From a virus: 52,442 bases of DNA. Each line of letters begins with the position of its first letter. The stretch's first letter is position 1. The notes beneath the pieces are model-generated. The model had not been told where the DNA came from, did no database searches, and worked only from the letters and a program-made list of their open reading frames with translations. This document shows positions 44,972 through 52,442 of the stretch, one piece after another. Location of the stretch: IMG/VR virus record IMGVR_UViG_3300045911_000060, positions 1-52,442 of that record; one strand, 5' to 3'. A program made the translations under genes and the position numbers.

Positions 44972-45487
44972 TCAGTTCACCGTATTGTTTTTGGGATTGC
45001 ACGCGCACTTGTCATCGCAACAGCTATCGCCGGATTCCGGGTAGGTCACCGGGGCGTTCAGGACGTGTTGTTTGCCGATGAACCTCTTTTCGAATTTGGG
45101 TTCCCACGGGAACTTCCCTTTCGTGTCGGTCCAGACCATCTGGAGAGCGTCGAACTCCGGGCCGTTGTAGTTGTACGCCATGCCGACCCAATCTGCGTTC
45201 TTCCGATCCACCACGACGAACTGTGTGGGGAAGTTGGCAAGTTCGTCGTAGTTCTTGCCCGGCTCAAACCGCTGGCCGTCCCCGATCATCTTCACAATGT
45301 TTTGCAGGAAGACGTAGGCCGTTTGGACCGGCAAACCGTGGATCACGATTTCGGGATGGTTGAACTTCTCCATCAAACCGACCGTGTAGCAAATACCAAG
45401 CGACGGCACACCCGTCACGATCCACCCGTATTCCAGCATCTTTGCGGCCAAGGGAACGGGCAATCGGAGAAGTCGTTCTTCATTCAT
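44972..45487 (-). CDS. DUF4262-like protein, 171 aa
   Basis: 'YGWIVTGV....ICYTVGLMEKFNHPEIVIHGLP' and 'YNYNGPEFDALQMVWTDTKGKFPWEP' match the DUF4262 family, found in bacteria and phages without known activity. A Cys-rich C-terminus (SCCDDKCACN) is an addition that may bind metal. The start at 45487 is fixed by a TTGACT-18-TATACT promoter whose -10 is six bases upstream. Confidence 0.75.
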   Translation of the reverse strand: MNEERLLRLPVPLAAKMLEYGWIVTGVPSLGICYTVGLMEKFNHPEIVIHGLPVQTAYVFLQNIVKMIGDGQRFEPGKNYDELANFPTQFVVVDRKNADWVGMAYNYNGPEFDALQMVWTDTKGKFPWEPKFEKRFIGKQHVLNAPVTYPESGDSCCDDKCACNPKNNTVN

Positions 45488-45493
45488 GCCAAG

Positions 45494-45523
45494 AGTATAA
45501 CACGCATTTGACATACAAGTCAA
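45494..45523 (-). promoter_or_regulatory. sigma70-like promoter (minus), leaderless
   Basis: TTGACT, 18-nt spacer, TATACT, six bases to ATG 45487. Overlaps the plus-strand promoter. Confidence 0.75.
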
Positions 45524-45536
45524 TGCATGATACGCT
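45508..45536 (+). promoter_or_regulatory. sigma70-like promoter (plus), leaderless
   Basis: TTGACA in TTGACATACAAGT, 17-nt spacer, TACGCT, six bases to ATG 45543. Confidence 0.7.
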
Positions 45537-45542
45537 ATTTCT

Positions 45543-45884
45543 ATGGCAAGAGCCGCAACCAAGAAAGCCGCGCCGCCGGTGGAATATGCGAACGTTCGCA
45601 CGACGATGCAACGAAAATTCGCAATCATCCTGACCGATGAGCAGATCAAGAAGTACTCCGATCTTCACCCGATCACCAAAAGAGATTCCCGTGACGATGT
45701 GTGCGATACGATTGACCGGGACATCCTGATCGACGCCATCGTCGAAGACCTGTTAGGTGCGCCGTGGCACTGGCCGATGAATATGGACTCACCGGCCTAT
45801 GCGCAAGAGTTCTATCAGAAGTTCCACGACGCCTGTCTGGAAAAGGGGATCAAGCTAGACGAAGAGAAGTGGTATAAAGACTAG
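45543..45884 (+). CDS. hypothetical protein, 113 aa
   Basis: Basic start (ARAATKKAAPP), then helical segments with 'LGAPWHWPMNMDSPAYAQEFYQKFHDAC'. Leaderless early-type promoter. No family recognised. Confidence 0.6.
   Translation: MARAATKKAAPPVEYANVRTTMQRKFAIILTDEQIKKYSDLHPITKRDSRDDVCDTIDRDILIDAIVEDLLGAPWHWPMNMDSPAYAQEFYQKFHDACLEKGIKLDEEKWYKD
45873..45880 (+). promoter_or_regulatory. late-promoter-like element (TATAAAGA)
   Basis: TATAAAGA, five bases, ATG 45886; lies in the end of the previous gene. Confidence 0.5.
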
Positions 45885-45885
45885 T

Positions 45886-46068
45886 ATGCTTTTCGACATT
45901 CTGAAATACGTCACCAGTGGTTTTTGGGTGTTCATCGGATGCTTCATTATCTTGATCCTCTTCGTGAACGGGATGGTGAATCTGGTGGCCCGTTTGCGTG
46001 GCATTCCTGCCTATCCGTCGAAGTGTCCGCGATGTGGGTACGACCACGACAAGACAGAAGACGACTAG
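45886..46068 (+). CDS. membrane protein with half zinc ribbon, 60 aa
   Basis: One hydrophobic span (about residues 12-33, GFWVFIGCFIILILFVNGMVNL) and a C-terminal 'KCPRCGYDHDKTEDD', one C-x2-C pair. It may bind zinc as a dimer. Ends 4 nt into the opposing gene's end. Confidence 0.6.
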   Translation: MLFDILKYVTSGFWVFIGCFIILILFVNGMVNLVARLRGIPAYPSKCPRCGYDHDKTEDD

Positions 46069-46541
46069 GCTTTTTTTCGTGGACTTTTCTTGGCCGCTTT
46101 CTTTACGGCCTTCTTCGCCGGAGATTTCTTCGTGGGAGCGGCTTCTTTTTTCTTAGTCGCCTTGGGTGGTTTGGGCGGATCGGGAACAGGTTCCGTTTCG
46201 GGAAGAACCGCCGTAGACTTCGGTTTCTTCTTTTTGTCCCCCGCCGGGTTTTCATAGGCCCGGCGTTCTGCGTCTGTGAGCCGGGCTAACACGGTGTCCC
46301 GGAATCGCGCGATGGTCACTTTCTCTTTGTCGTTCGGATCTTTGAGTTCCATCATGGTGTCCCGCCCGCCAATGAGGAACCGTCCTTCCGCCGTCGCGCT
46401 GATAATGCGGAAGTCTTCCCCCGGATGAAACACAGCGACCTTCACGTCTTTCTCTTCCATGTGAATGATTTCACATGCGAAAGCCCGTGAAGGTCCTTTT
46501 GACTCTTTGTAGAGCAGAACGAATTGCTGTCCTAGTTGCAC
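46065..46541 (-). CDS. protein with histone-like basic tail, 158 aa
   Basis: N-terminal ~95 residues look globular. The C-terminal third is Lys/Ala/Pro-rich (KKSPAKKAVKKAAKKSPRKKA), like H1-type or bacterial histone-like tails that bind DNA non-specifically. Could condense or coat DNA, or attach to the virion DNA. The GTG at 46541 is five bases after TAAATG, so it is a late gene. Confidence 0.6.
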   Translation of the reverse strand: MQLGQQFVLLYKESKGPSRAFACEIIHMEEKDVKVAVFHPGEDFRIISATAEGRFLIGGRDTMMELKDPNDKEKVTIARFRDTVLARLTDAERRAYENPAGDKKKKPKSTAVLPETEPVPDPPKPPKATKKKEAAPTKKSPAKKAVKKAAKKSPRKKA

Positions 46542-46546
46542 GTAGA

Positions 46547-46552
46547 CATTTA
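46547..46552 (-). promoter_or_regulatory. late-promoter-like element (TAAATG)
   Basis: TAAATG, five bases, GTG 46541. Confidence 0.5.
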
Positions 46553-46565
46553 GGACAGTAGCGGT

Positions 46566-48212
46566 TTATGGTACCGCGCCAAGGTCCTGAACGATTGCGA
46601 CCGTGACGTTATTGCCCGCGCCGCCGTCAGTGATGCTGATCCCGGTACCGGCGGTCAACACACGTTCATTGGAAAGTGTTCCATCGTTCGCCAGACAGAC
46701 GAACTGTGCGCTTGAGGAAACGCCGCCGGTCTGATTGATTGTCACGTTCGTGCGATTCGTCGGGGTGTCGTCCACCACATCAATGCTGATGCCGGTGCCG
46801 TCAATGAAGTTCAGTTCGCGCCGGGTGCCGACCAGTGTTCCGCCCTTGGACAGCCGCAAACGCTGGACGACCGTATCCGCCGTCTGTGCGATGGTAGGAT
46901 CGCCGCTGACGCCATCGCCGTTGGTGATGCTGATACCTGTGCCCGCCGTCAATGTGCGCGTCGCTACGGTGCTGGTAGCCGTCTTCGCCACGATGCCGAT
47001 AGACGACCCCAATCCCACGAAGTTGGTCAGTAGCGTGTTCTGAGCCTGATATGCCGTATTGGACGCGGCGGTGATGCGTCCGTAGACATCTACCGTCAGG
47101 GTGTTGTACGTGCCCGCTCCGACGCCCGTTGTCGCCAGATCGACGCCACTCCCACCGACGACGATGCGGCTGGCATTGGCCGTGCGAACGCTGAGGGTGT
47201 TGCCGACTTTCGAAAGACCATCGCCCGCCGCCACATTGTTCGCCCCGGAGAACTGGACCCAATCGAGTCCGGTGGTGTCCAAGGTGATCGGCGCATCAGT
47301 AGCAAGGACCCATGCAGTGTCGCCATTGACAGATCCTTCCGTGACCAAGACGAACGTGCCCGGCAGCATTTCATCGCTGGTGTTAGAGTCCGCCGCCCGG
47401 CTGAGTGGTGTGGACGGTCCAGCAAACACATAGATGCCGTTCTGTGACGTGGTGGTCTGATCCTTGAGCAAGATCCGATCACCGTTGACAAGCGTAACGC
47501 CGTCAATTGTGGTGCCCGGCAAGGTCAGGTTGATGTTCGCTGTAGATGCGGCCCGAACTGATTCTTTGAACTCCAAACCAACGCGCGCGGAATCCACATA
47601 CGCCTTCGTTGCCGCGTCTTGTGGATTCGTCGGGTCCAACAGGTTGATGATCTTCTGTGTGTTCAGATTGACAGATCCCGTGGGTGCCGTCAATTGGTCA
47701 ATCCGGTTGGTCTGAACCGTCGCATTGAAATCAGTGATCTTAGCCGATGTCAGGCTTGGGATGTCCGCCGCCGATAGAACTGTTGCGGCGGTCACCCGGC
47801 CTTGAGCATTGACAGTGACCTTCGTGTATTGAGCCGGGGAAATTCCAAGATCGCTGAGATCAACGGTTGTTTTGTTACCGGCATTGTCGTCCGTTACCGC
47901 GAAGGCTGGCGCAAAATTCAGAGCGGCCCGCGCCGGTCCCGGCGTGCTGTTCGTTTGGACTTGTTGATACACCACGCTGGCCGGTAGATCGTCCAGTTTC
48001 GATTTGTCCGAAGCTGACATGAACCCCGCCACAACGGGTGAGGCATTGCCGTGAACGTGGTTTTCCTTCGCCAATGGATATCCACCAAGCGTCGAACCAT
48101 CATGAACTACGACTGTCCATTTCGTCGTGTCAATGGTCACTTCACGTTGTTTGCCCGTGAAGCTCGAATGTTCGGCGGTGGTGCCACCGCGCCGTTGAAT
48201 TGGTACGCCCAT
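46566..48212 (-). CDS. tail fibre protein, 548 aa
   Basis: Begins with the same N-terminal module as the protein at 592 (RRGGTTAEHSSFTGKQREVTIDTTKW, HDGSTLGGYPLAKENH). Then come typical fibre repeats: 'TSAKITDFNATVQTNRIDQL', 'LLDPTNPQDAATKAYVD', 'NGDRILLKDQTTTSQNGIYVF', and two copies of 'AGTGISIT(N/D)G'. This composition is common in myovirus long or short fibres. Overlaps the next fibre gene by 1 nt. Confidence 0.8.
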   Translation of the reverse strand: MGVPIQRRGGTTAEHSSFTGKQREVTIDTTKWTVVVHDGSTLGGYPLAKENHVHGNASPVVAGFMSASDKSKLDDLPASVVYQQVQTNSTPGPARAALNFAPAFAVTDDNAGNKTTVDLSDLGISPAQYTKVTVNAQGRVTAATVLSAADIPSLTSAKITDFNATVQTNRIDQLTAPTGSVNLNTQKIINLLDPTNPQDAATKAYVDSARVGLEFKESVRAASTANINLTLPGTTIDGVTLVNGDRILLKDQTTTSQNGIYVFAGPSTPLSRAADSNTSDEMLPGTFVLVTEGSVNGDTAWVLATDAPITLDTTGLDWVQFSGANNVAAGDGLSKVGNTLSVRTANASRIVVGGSGVDLATTGVGAGTYNTLTVDVYGRITAASNTAYQAQNTLLTNFVGLGSSIGIVAKTATSTVATRTLTAGTGISITNGDGVSGDPTIAQTADTVVQRLRLSKGGTLVGTRRELNFIDGTGISIDVVDDTPTNRTNVTINQTGGVSSSAQFVCLANDGTLSNERVLTAGTGISITDGGAGNNVTVAIVQDLGAVP

Positions 48213-49189
48213 TAGCTCAGATCCCCTTCATCTAGGACGATGCCGCCCTGTTGTACTGATACCGTGGTGCCGCTGGTGACCACGTATTGTTGTTTCTCGT
48301 TCATGGTGCCTTGCCGGACTTGTGCTCCCCAAAAATAGTTCGCGTTGGTCGCCGATCCGTTATAGGTCACTGTGCCGTCGCTTGTGGTCATGACGATATC
48401 AAACGTCTTGGTGACGTTGGTTGTCTGTGTGGTTTCTACCAAGCACCGATACCATCCATTGCCGACATTCACAATCGTGGCCTTTGCGCTGGCTCCGACC
48501 GTGCCTACTGTTCCGGTGTTGATGTTGAACCATGCCCGGCGACCAGTTTCACCGTTGATGTTTTGTCCGATGCAAATCCAATCGAGCGACTGTTTTTTGG
48601 CGTAAACGCTAATGACAATAGCCGTTCCGTCTGCCAGAGTACTGTAAGTTGCCCCGACGCCGTGCCGCCCCGATCCGCTTCCTTCCAAAAGACGCCGCCC
48701 CGTATTTGTGCCGTTCGGTGCCGCGATGTTGGTGGCCGGTACCGTCGTGCCGGTGTACTTGTTCCACGCGACATTTTCAAAGGCTTCGCTGTAGGTGAGC
48801 AGATTTTCCAGACGATCCAATCCGCGCATGGCATTTTGGAAAGTGAATCCGCTGAGTGATTGAATCTCCGCTGCGACTTGGTTGTGATGGTAGGCGAAGA
48901 TGTATCCCAATACAGGGGTGTTGTCAGTATGTGCGACAGCAGTGGTGCCGCTGACACCACGAATGCACGGAGTCAAGTTGTTGCCACTTCGCCCGGCCAC
49001 GGAGATGATTTCGTCGTCAATCCCGATGAGACACGGCGTTTCAAACACCGAACCATCGCTGACAGGAATCGAAGTTTGGGTGTCGTCGATATCCGCCGTG
49101 AGTGGAGATTGCGCATTGTCCGAAGCGACCATAAGGATGGAATCCGTAGGGATCGCATACGGGAATGTTGAAGTATTTGGGTTCGCCAT
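48212..49189 (-). CDS. tail fibre/adhesin, 325 aa
   Basis: Two parts: residues ~25-105 contain 'DDTQTSIPVSDGSVFETPCLIGIDDEIISVAGRSGNNLTPCIRG', a phage structural repeat. Residues ~130-300 ('NLLTYSEAFENVAWNKYTGTTV', 'WYRCLVET', 'NYFWGAQVRQG') form a carbohydrate-binding-like jelly-roll domain often found in phage adhesins. Late element nine bases upstream. Confidence 0.75.
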   Translation of the reverse strand: MANPNTSTFPYAIPTDSILMVASDNAQSPLTADIDDTQTSIPVSDGSVFETPCLIGIDDEIISVAGRSGNNLTPCIRGVSGTTAVAHTDNTPVLGYIFAYHHNQVAAEIQSLSGFTFQNAMRGLDRLENLLTYSEAFENVAWNKYTGTTVPATNIAAPNGTNTGRRLLEGSGSGRHGVGATYSTLADGTAIVISVYAKKQSLDWICIGQNINGETGRRAWFNINTGTVGTVGASAKATIVNVGNGWYRCLVETTQTTNVTKTFDIVMTTSDGTVTYNGSATNANYFWGAQVRQGTMNEKQQYVVTSGTTVSVQQGGIVLDEGDLS

Positions 49190-49198
49190 GCTGACTGG

Positions 49199-49204
49199 TA
49201 TTTA
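49199..49204 (-). promoter_or_regulatory. late-promoter-like element (TAAATA)
   Basis: TAAATA, nine bases, ATG 49189. It overlaps the stop of the upstream fibre gene. Confidence 0.55.
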
Positions 49205-50956
49205 GAAGTAAAACTTCGGGTTGTTGATAAGACTGGACACCGTTGGGTCGAATTCGGGCCGGACCAAAATTTCGACAGCGATATGCTGGACAAAAGTCGG
49301 TGTGATCGCCGCGTCGCGAACCCTTTCCAATGCCATGTGATTGACGACTGCCGGGATACTGAACGAATTGCGGAACCATTCAAGCGCCACATGATTGATG
49401 ACCGCTGGCGGGAACGGCTGGACGACATATTCCAACGCGATGTGATTGATAACCGCTGGCGGATTCGGAGCATTCCGCAACGATTCCAGCGCCACTTGCT
49501 GAACAAATGACGGGGTGGTGTCGATTTCTGTTTTCTGGCGAAGGACTTCCGTCGCCACTGAAGTGAGGTTGACCGGCGGGTCCGGGTTGGCTCCCTTCAG
49601 GAGTTCGTGAGCGACTTGGGTCAGGTTAACCTTGGCCTTGATGGAGTACATCACTTCCAAGGCGCACTGTTGAATCAAAGCATAACGCAACGCACTGATT
49701 TGATTGCCGATTGCTTCAACAGCTTCTTGCTGAATCCACCCGACATTGAGTTGCCGAAGGACTTCCACGGCTGTCTGTGTGTGCCGCGCCCGGCTTCCCG
49801 GAGAGATCAAAACTTCATGGGCGACCTGTGTTAAACGAGCATTGGAACTGACCTGTGCCAGAACTTCGGTGGTGACTTGTGTGTTCCGGGCATACGTCAG
49901 GTTGTCCAATGTGCCGACCCAATTGGCCGTATATCCCGAATAGAAGTCGGTCGTCCAAGATGTCGTTCCGCTCAGAGTGCTGGACTCCGGGGTGACATCC
50001 TGTTCCATTACGCTGTACACATTCAGATTGACCGGCAACCAATCATATCCGGTGTTCAGGACTGACCGGGGCTGTTTGAAGTTGGCGGCGGGGTAGTTGG
50101 TGTATCCCCATGCCAACCGTCGATCATAGTACCCGGCATACAGATCGCTGAACCGCGCCGTGACGCCGCTGAGCACCATCGAACCGGAAATGGTTTCTTG
50201 AGCTTCGACGGATCGGTTGTTCGTGACGACGCCACCGTACATACCCGTTTCAATGGTTACGGACGCATTGGCGTTACAAGTGAGCGTACCGGCCACAGGC
50301 ATAGATGCCGGTGTGCCGGTTTCTTCCTTGGTCAGAATTGCAGTGAGACTTCCCGTGGCGGACATGGTAGCCGCCCCGTTGACCAATACACCCGCTCCGA
50401 CTTGTAGAGACACGGTGATCGCAGCGGTGCCATTGATAATGTCGCCACCGCCCGCTGTGCGCAAGATACCCGTGTCATAGAAATAGCTTGCGTATGCAGA
50501 AGAGGCATTGGTGACGCCATGCGTGGAATTGACAAAGGTGATAACCCCGCCGCCGCCCCGCGATAGCTTGGATGAAGCTGTGAAGGAAAGGGAAGACGGG
50601 ATCGGCACATGCGCCGCTGTCCAAACACTATCACCCTCGAAAAGTGCCGCTGTTGTGAAAAAATTGGTTGTGGTTGGGATAACCGGAATGAATTGTGGAA
50701 TATCCGTATCATCCGAACCAGACCAAATTTTGTACGTGCCAATAGCATTGCTTTCCGGTCGCAAGCCATGTGTCTCTACAAAGTCAATGACACCGCCACC
50801 GCCCCGCGACAGTTTGGCTGAAGCTGTGAAAGAAAGGGAAGACGGAATAGCAACATTGGCCCCACGTAGGTTATACGTGAGGGCCTTGATTGCTGTCGTG
50901 TTCGCTGTCCAGCTATTCGAAATTAGCTGAAGCGTGAATGTCTGTCTTCCGGGCAC
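49202..50956 (-). CDS. repeat-rich tail fibre/spike protein, 584 aa
   Basis: The N-terminal part has two copies of a ~25-residue unit starting 'IPSSLSFTASxKLSRGGGG' (residues ~36 and ~120), matched at DNA level by direct repeats near 50550 and 50790. From about residue 350 to the end there are roughly a dozen short units of the form 'h-x-Q/H-x-A-x-E-h-h' (TQVAHEVL, TQTAVEVL, NHIALEYV, QHIAVEIL), probably a beta-strand repeat. GTG start with AAGGA upstream. Confidence 0.7.
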   Translation of the reverse strand: MPGRQTFTLQLISNSWTANTTAIKALTYNLRGANVAIPSSLSFTASAKLSRGGGGVIDFVETHGLRPESNAIGTYKIWSGSDDTDIPQFIPVIPTTTNFFTTAALFEGDSVWTAAHVPIPSSLSFTASSKLSRGGGGVITFVNSTHGVTNASSAYASYFYDTGILRTAGGGDIINGTAAITVSLQVGAGVLVNGAATMSATGSLTAILTKEETGTPASMPVAGTLTCNANASVTIETGMYGGVVTNNRSVEAQETISGSMVLSGVTARFSDLYAGYYDRRLAWGYTNYPAANFKQPRSVLNTGYDWLPVNLNVYSVMEQDVTPESSTLSGTTSWTTDFYSGYTANWVGTLDNLTYARNTQVTTEVLAQVSSNARLTQVAHEVLISPGSRARHTQTAVEVLRQLNVGWIQQEAVEAIGNQISALRYALIQQCALEVMYSIKAKVNLTQVAHELLKGANPDPPVNLTSVATEVLRQKTEIDTTPSFVQQVALESLRNAPNPPAVINHIALEYVVQPFPPAVINHVALEWFRNSFSIPAVVNHMALERVRDAAITPTFVQHIAVEILVRPEFDPTVSSLINNPKFYF

Positions 50957-50968
50957 GCCGTCGTTTCC

Positions 50969-52198
50969 TTACGGCACCACAATTGCTAGAGATCCGCGAA
51001 TAGGTTGTGCGATGCCGACGTTGTTGTGTGTGATAATTTGCCAGTTGCGGGAGTCAATGTTAGACAGAATCGTGTCCATGACGTAGGCATCAGATGAGAC
51101 AAATGCGTCCCACAATTGACCTTTGAGTGTGCCTTCGGTTGTGTTGGTAGTCCCCCATCCAATCAAAGGATCGGCCAGAATAGCACTTCCATCATGCCAG
51201 TAACGATGAACTGATGCGGTTTGTCCATTGTAGGCGGAAAGCATTGTCACCAAGTATTGATTGGCGGATGTCGTAACGACTTGGTTCTCCCAAAAATAGC
51301 CGTTACATAGATTTTGGGTTTGTGCCGCTCCGCTGAAGGTGTATCCGTAGTCCACACCCAAAATCACACGGAAACACAAACGACATCCGTAGTTGCCCGC
51401 ACTGGTCGTGTCGGTGTCACTGGAAGCATTCGCTTGTAACCACGCGGCTTCCCAAATCTTCCCGCAGAGGAAAGAAGGAAGATATGGCACACCAAAAGCA
51501 CCGAACGTTCGGTTTTCGAGCGTGCCCGGCGACATGATGAAGACTTGATATTTGTTGGCAATCACCCGCCATCCACGGGCGGTAAGCGGTAGTAATTGGA
51601 TGCCGTTTCCTGTTCCGTTAGCACCAGCTTTGCTTCCCGGCACGTTTTCAATGGAGACAACCGCACAGTTGTTGCCATTGTCACGGATGCGTGCTCGAAT
51701 TCGAAGATTCTGTGGATCGGGCGATAGCGACGACTGCATCAAAAGGTTCGTTGTGTTTGAACCAGAAATCGTAATCCATCCCGCCGCCAACAACGCTGTT
51801 TCAATGCCGTTGATGATCTGTTGTTTGGTTGAACCCACAAAGTTGTAGGCGACATTTGCGCCGCCGTGATATGTGGTTGCCACCAGACCAAGCAACGTAT
51901 TACAGTTGTTGGCCGGGGAGTTGACCACGATGGTGGAGCTTGCTCCAAGGGCATTGGTTGTCCGAATTCGAACGTAGGTAGCAGAATTCACTGTCACTAC
52001 GCTAGCTACCGCGCCGGTCAGAGCACTCAAGTCGGCTACGATGTCCGCCGCCGTGCGGGTACCGGTGGTCAATGAAAAGACTTGGTTGCCGGTTCCGTTG
52101 ACATTGATGGATAGCTGATTGTTCGATTCCGTCACAACATACGGTCCCGCGACGTTGCAGCAGAGATCCGCATTCTTATCAACATATTGAATTGCCAT
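50969..52198 (-). CDS. virion structural protein, 409 aa
   Basis: N-terminal segment 'GPYVVTESNNQLSINVNGTGNQVFSLTTGTRTAADIVADL' is typical of phage tail/fibre proteins. The C-terminal 100 residues ('HDGSAILADPLIGWG', 'KGQLWDAF', 'WQIITHNN') recur in the partial gene at the right edge. Rich in Cys for a virion protein. Possibly a receptor-binding or baseplate-peripheral protein. Confidence 0.65.
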   Translation of the reverse strand: MAIQYVDKNADLCCNVAGPYVVTESNNQLSINVNGTGNQVFSLTTGTRTAADIVADLSALTGAVASVVTVNSATYVRIRTTNALGASSTIVVNSPANNCNTLLGLVATTYHGGANVAYNFVGSTKQQIINGIETALLAAGWITISGSNTTNLLMQSSLSPDPQNLRIRARIRDNGNNCAVVSIENVPGSKAGANGTGNGIQLLPLTARGWRVIANKYQVFIMSPGTLENRTFGAFGVPYLPSFLCGKIWEAAWLQANASSDTDTTSAGNYGCRLCFRVILGVDYGYTFSGAAQTQNLCNGYFWENQVVTTSANQYLVTMLSAYNGQTASVHRYWHDGSAILADPLIGWGTTNTTEGTLKGQLWDAFVSSDAYVMDTILSNIDSRNWQIITHNNVGIAQPIRGSLAIVVP

Positions 52199-52225
52199 GT
52201 TTTTGTTTTTGTTTCTTCTCCCTGT

Positions 52226-52442
52226 TTAGCTGATTGCGGTCATCAGTGCGCCGCGCGCGTTTTCGTTGGTCCCGTAGTTGTTGATGGTCATAGGCAAAAA
52301 TGTCCTACCGTCAAGGGTGAACGTGTGATTCGGCTGATATGGTCCACCGACCGCGATATAGGATTCCCACAATTGGCCGCGTATCTTCGCTTCATCGGTC
52401 TGTGCGGTGAGTCCCCATGCAATCAAGGGGTCAACCATGAAC
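52226..52442 (-). CDS. partial structural gene, C-terminus only
   Basis: The frame is open to the window edge, so the start lies outside. 'MVDPLIAWGLTAQTDEAKIRGQLWESYIAVGG' and 'TFLPMTINNYGTN' parallel the C-terminus of the 50969-52198 protein, indicating tandem paralogues. Confidence 0.7.
   Translation of the reverse strand, partial: FMVDPLIAWGLTAQTDEAKIRGQLWESYIAVGGPYQPNHTFTLDGRTFLPMTINNYGTNENARGALMTAIS

Noticed and set aside
1-52442. CRISPR array, insertion sequence, rRNA or integrase/attachment site
   Set aside because: No regularly spaced repeats, transposase, integrase or rRNA-like sequence was seen on either strand.

Overview
The window is a contiguous piece of a tailed bacteriophage genome with a T4-type (contractile-tail, myovirus) gene set. 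It carries the T4-style replication/late-transcription block 33-59-x-32 (28995-31193). It also carries the head-completion/baseplate block 2-4-53-27 (39183-42626), a gp26-like baseplate hub gene, a gp54/gp19-like tail-tube gene, a tape measure and several tail fibres. There is no rRNA, ribosomal protein or metabolic backbone. Genes are tightly packed, often with 1-4 nt overlaps, and switch strand in blocks. The host is uncertain. The secreted protein at 15130-16239 has the 'HIAxGGGWxT' style that I associate with Acidobacteriota secreted proteins, so an acidobacterial host is my tentative guess.

Layout. 1-2253: small genes and a tail-fibre-like protein. 2250-4273 (-): prohead-protease-like protein, small membrane protein, Thg1-like 3'-5' polymerase, membrane protein. 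4334-14041 (+): RNA ligase, DNA methyltransferase, FmdB-like zinc ribbon, PhoH, PD-(D/E)XK nuclease, HD hydrolase, dNMP kinase, deoxyribosyltransferase-like enzyme, HNH endonuclease, SLOG protein. 14045-16380: ParB-like protein, secreted protein, and a candidate small RNA. 16371-18343 (-): ATP-grasp-like protein and small genes. 18402-20104 (+): hypotheticals. 20102-20436: a tmRNA gene whose 3' acceptor piece lies upstream of its 5' piece (circularly permuted, two-piece). 20502-23368: small structural genes, a frameshifted fibre gene, a SprT-like protease. 23417-24942: a tRNA cluster rich in Ala and Thr isoacceptors plus odd tRNA-like and structured RNA segments, followed by a frameshifted HNH gene. 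26090-26934 (-): clpP and a small exported protein. 27019-28951: exported proteins, NADAR and zinc proteins. 28995-31193: 33-59-x-32. 31415-32953: endolysin amidase and neighbours. 32950-40788 (-): tape measure with two cell-wall hydrolase domains, gp26-like gene with a strong -1 frameshift site, tail tube, gp2-like, gp4. 40838-46068 (+): gp53, gp27-like hub, dual-specificity phosphatase, exported and thioredoxin-fold proteins. 46065-52442 (-): basic-tailed protein and a tail-fibre operon cut by the window edge.

The most striking genome-wide signal is transcriptional. A T4-late-promoter-like element (TAAATA and close variants) sits 5-9 nt upstream of an ATG or GTG at more than twenty genes on both strands. 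A separate sigma70-like set (often TTGACATATAAGT-like -35 regions) has its -10 element 6-9 nt before ATG. In both classes the predicted transcription start falls on or next to the start codon, which implies many leaderless mRNAs. Genes inside operons instead use ordinary GGAG-type ribosome binding sites or stop/start overlaps.

Functionally, the window combines late transcription and replication factors, virion assembly and lysis genes, and an unusually rich translation and RNA-maintenance kit: tmRNA, ClpP, tRNAs, RNA ligase, Thg1-like polymerase and NADAR. That kit may rescue ribosomes and repair or replace host tRNAs during infection. No similarity search was possible; family names come from reading motifs and gene order.
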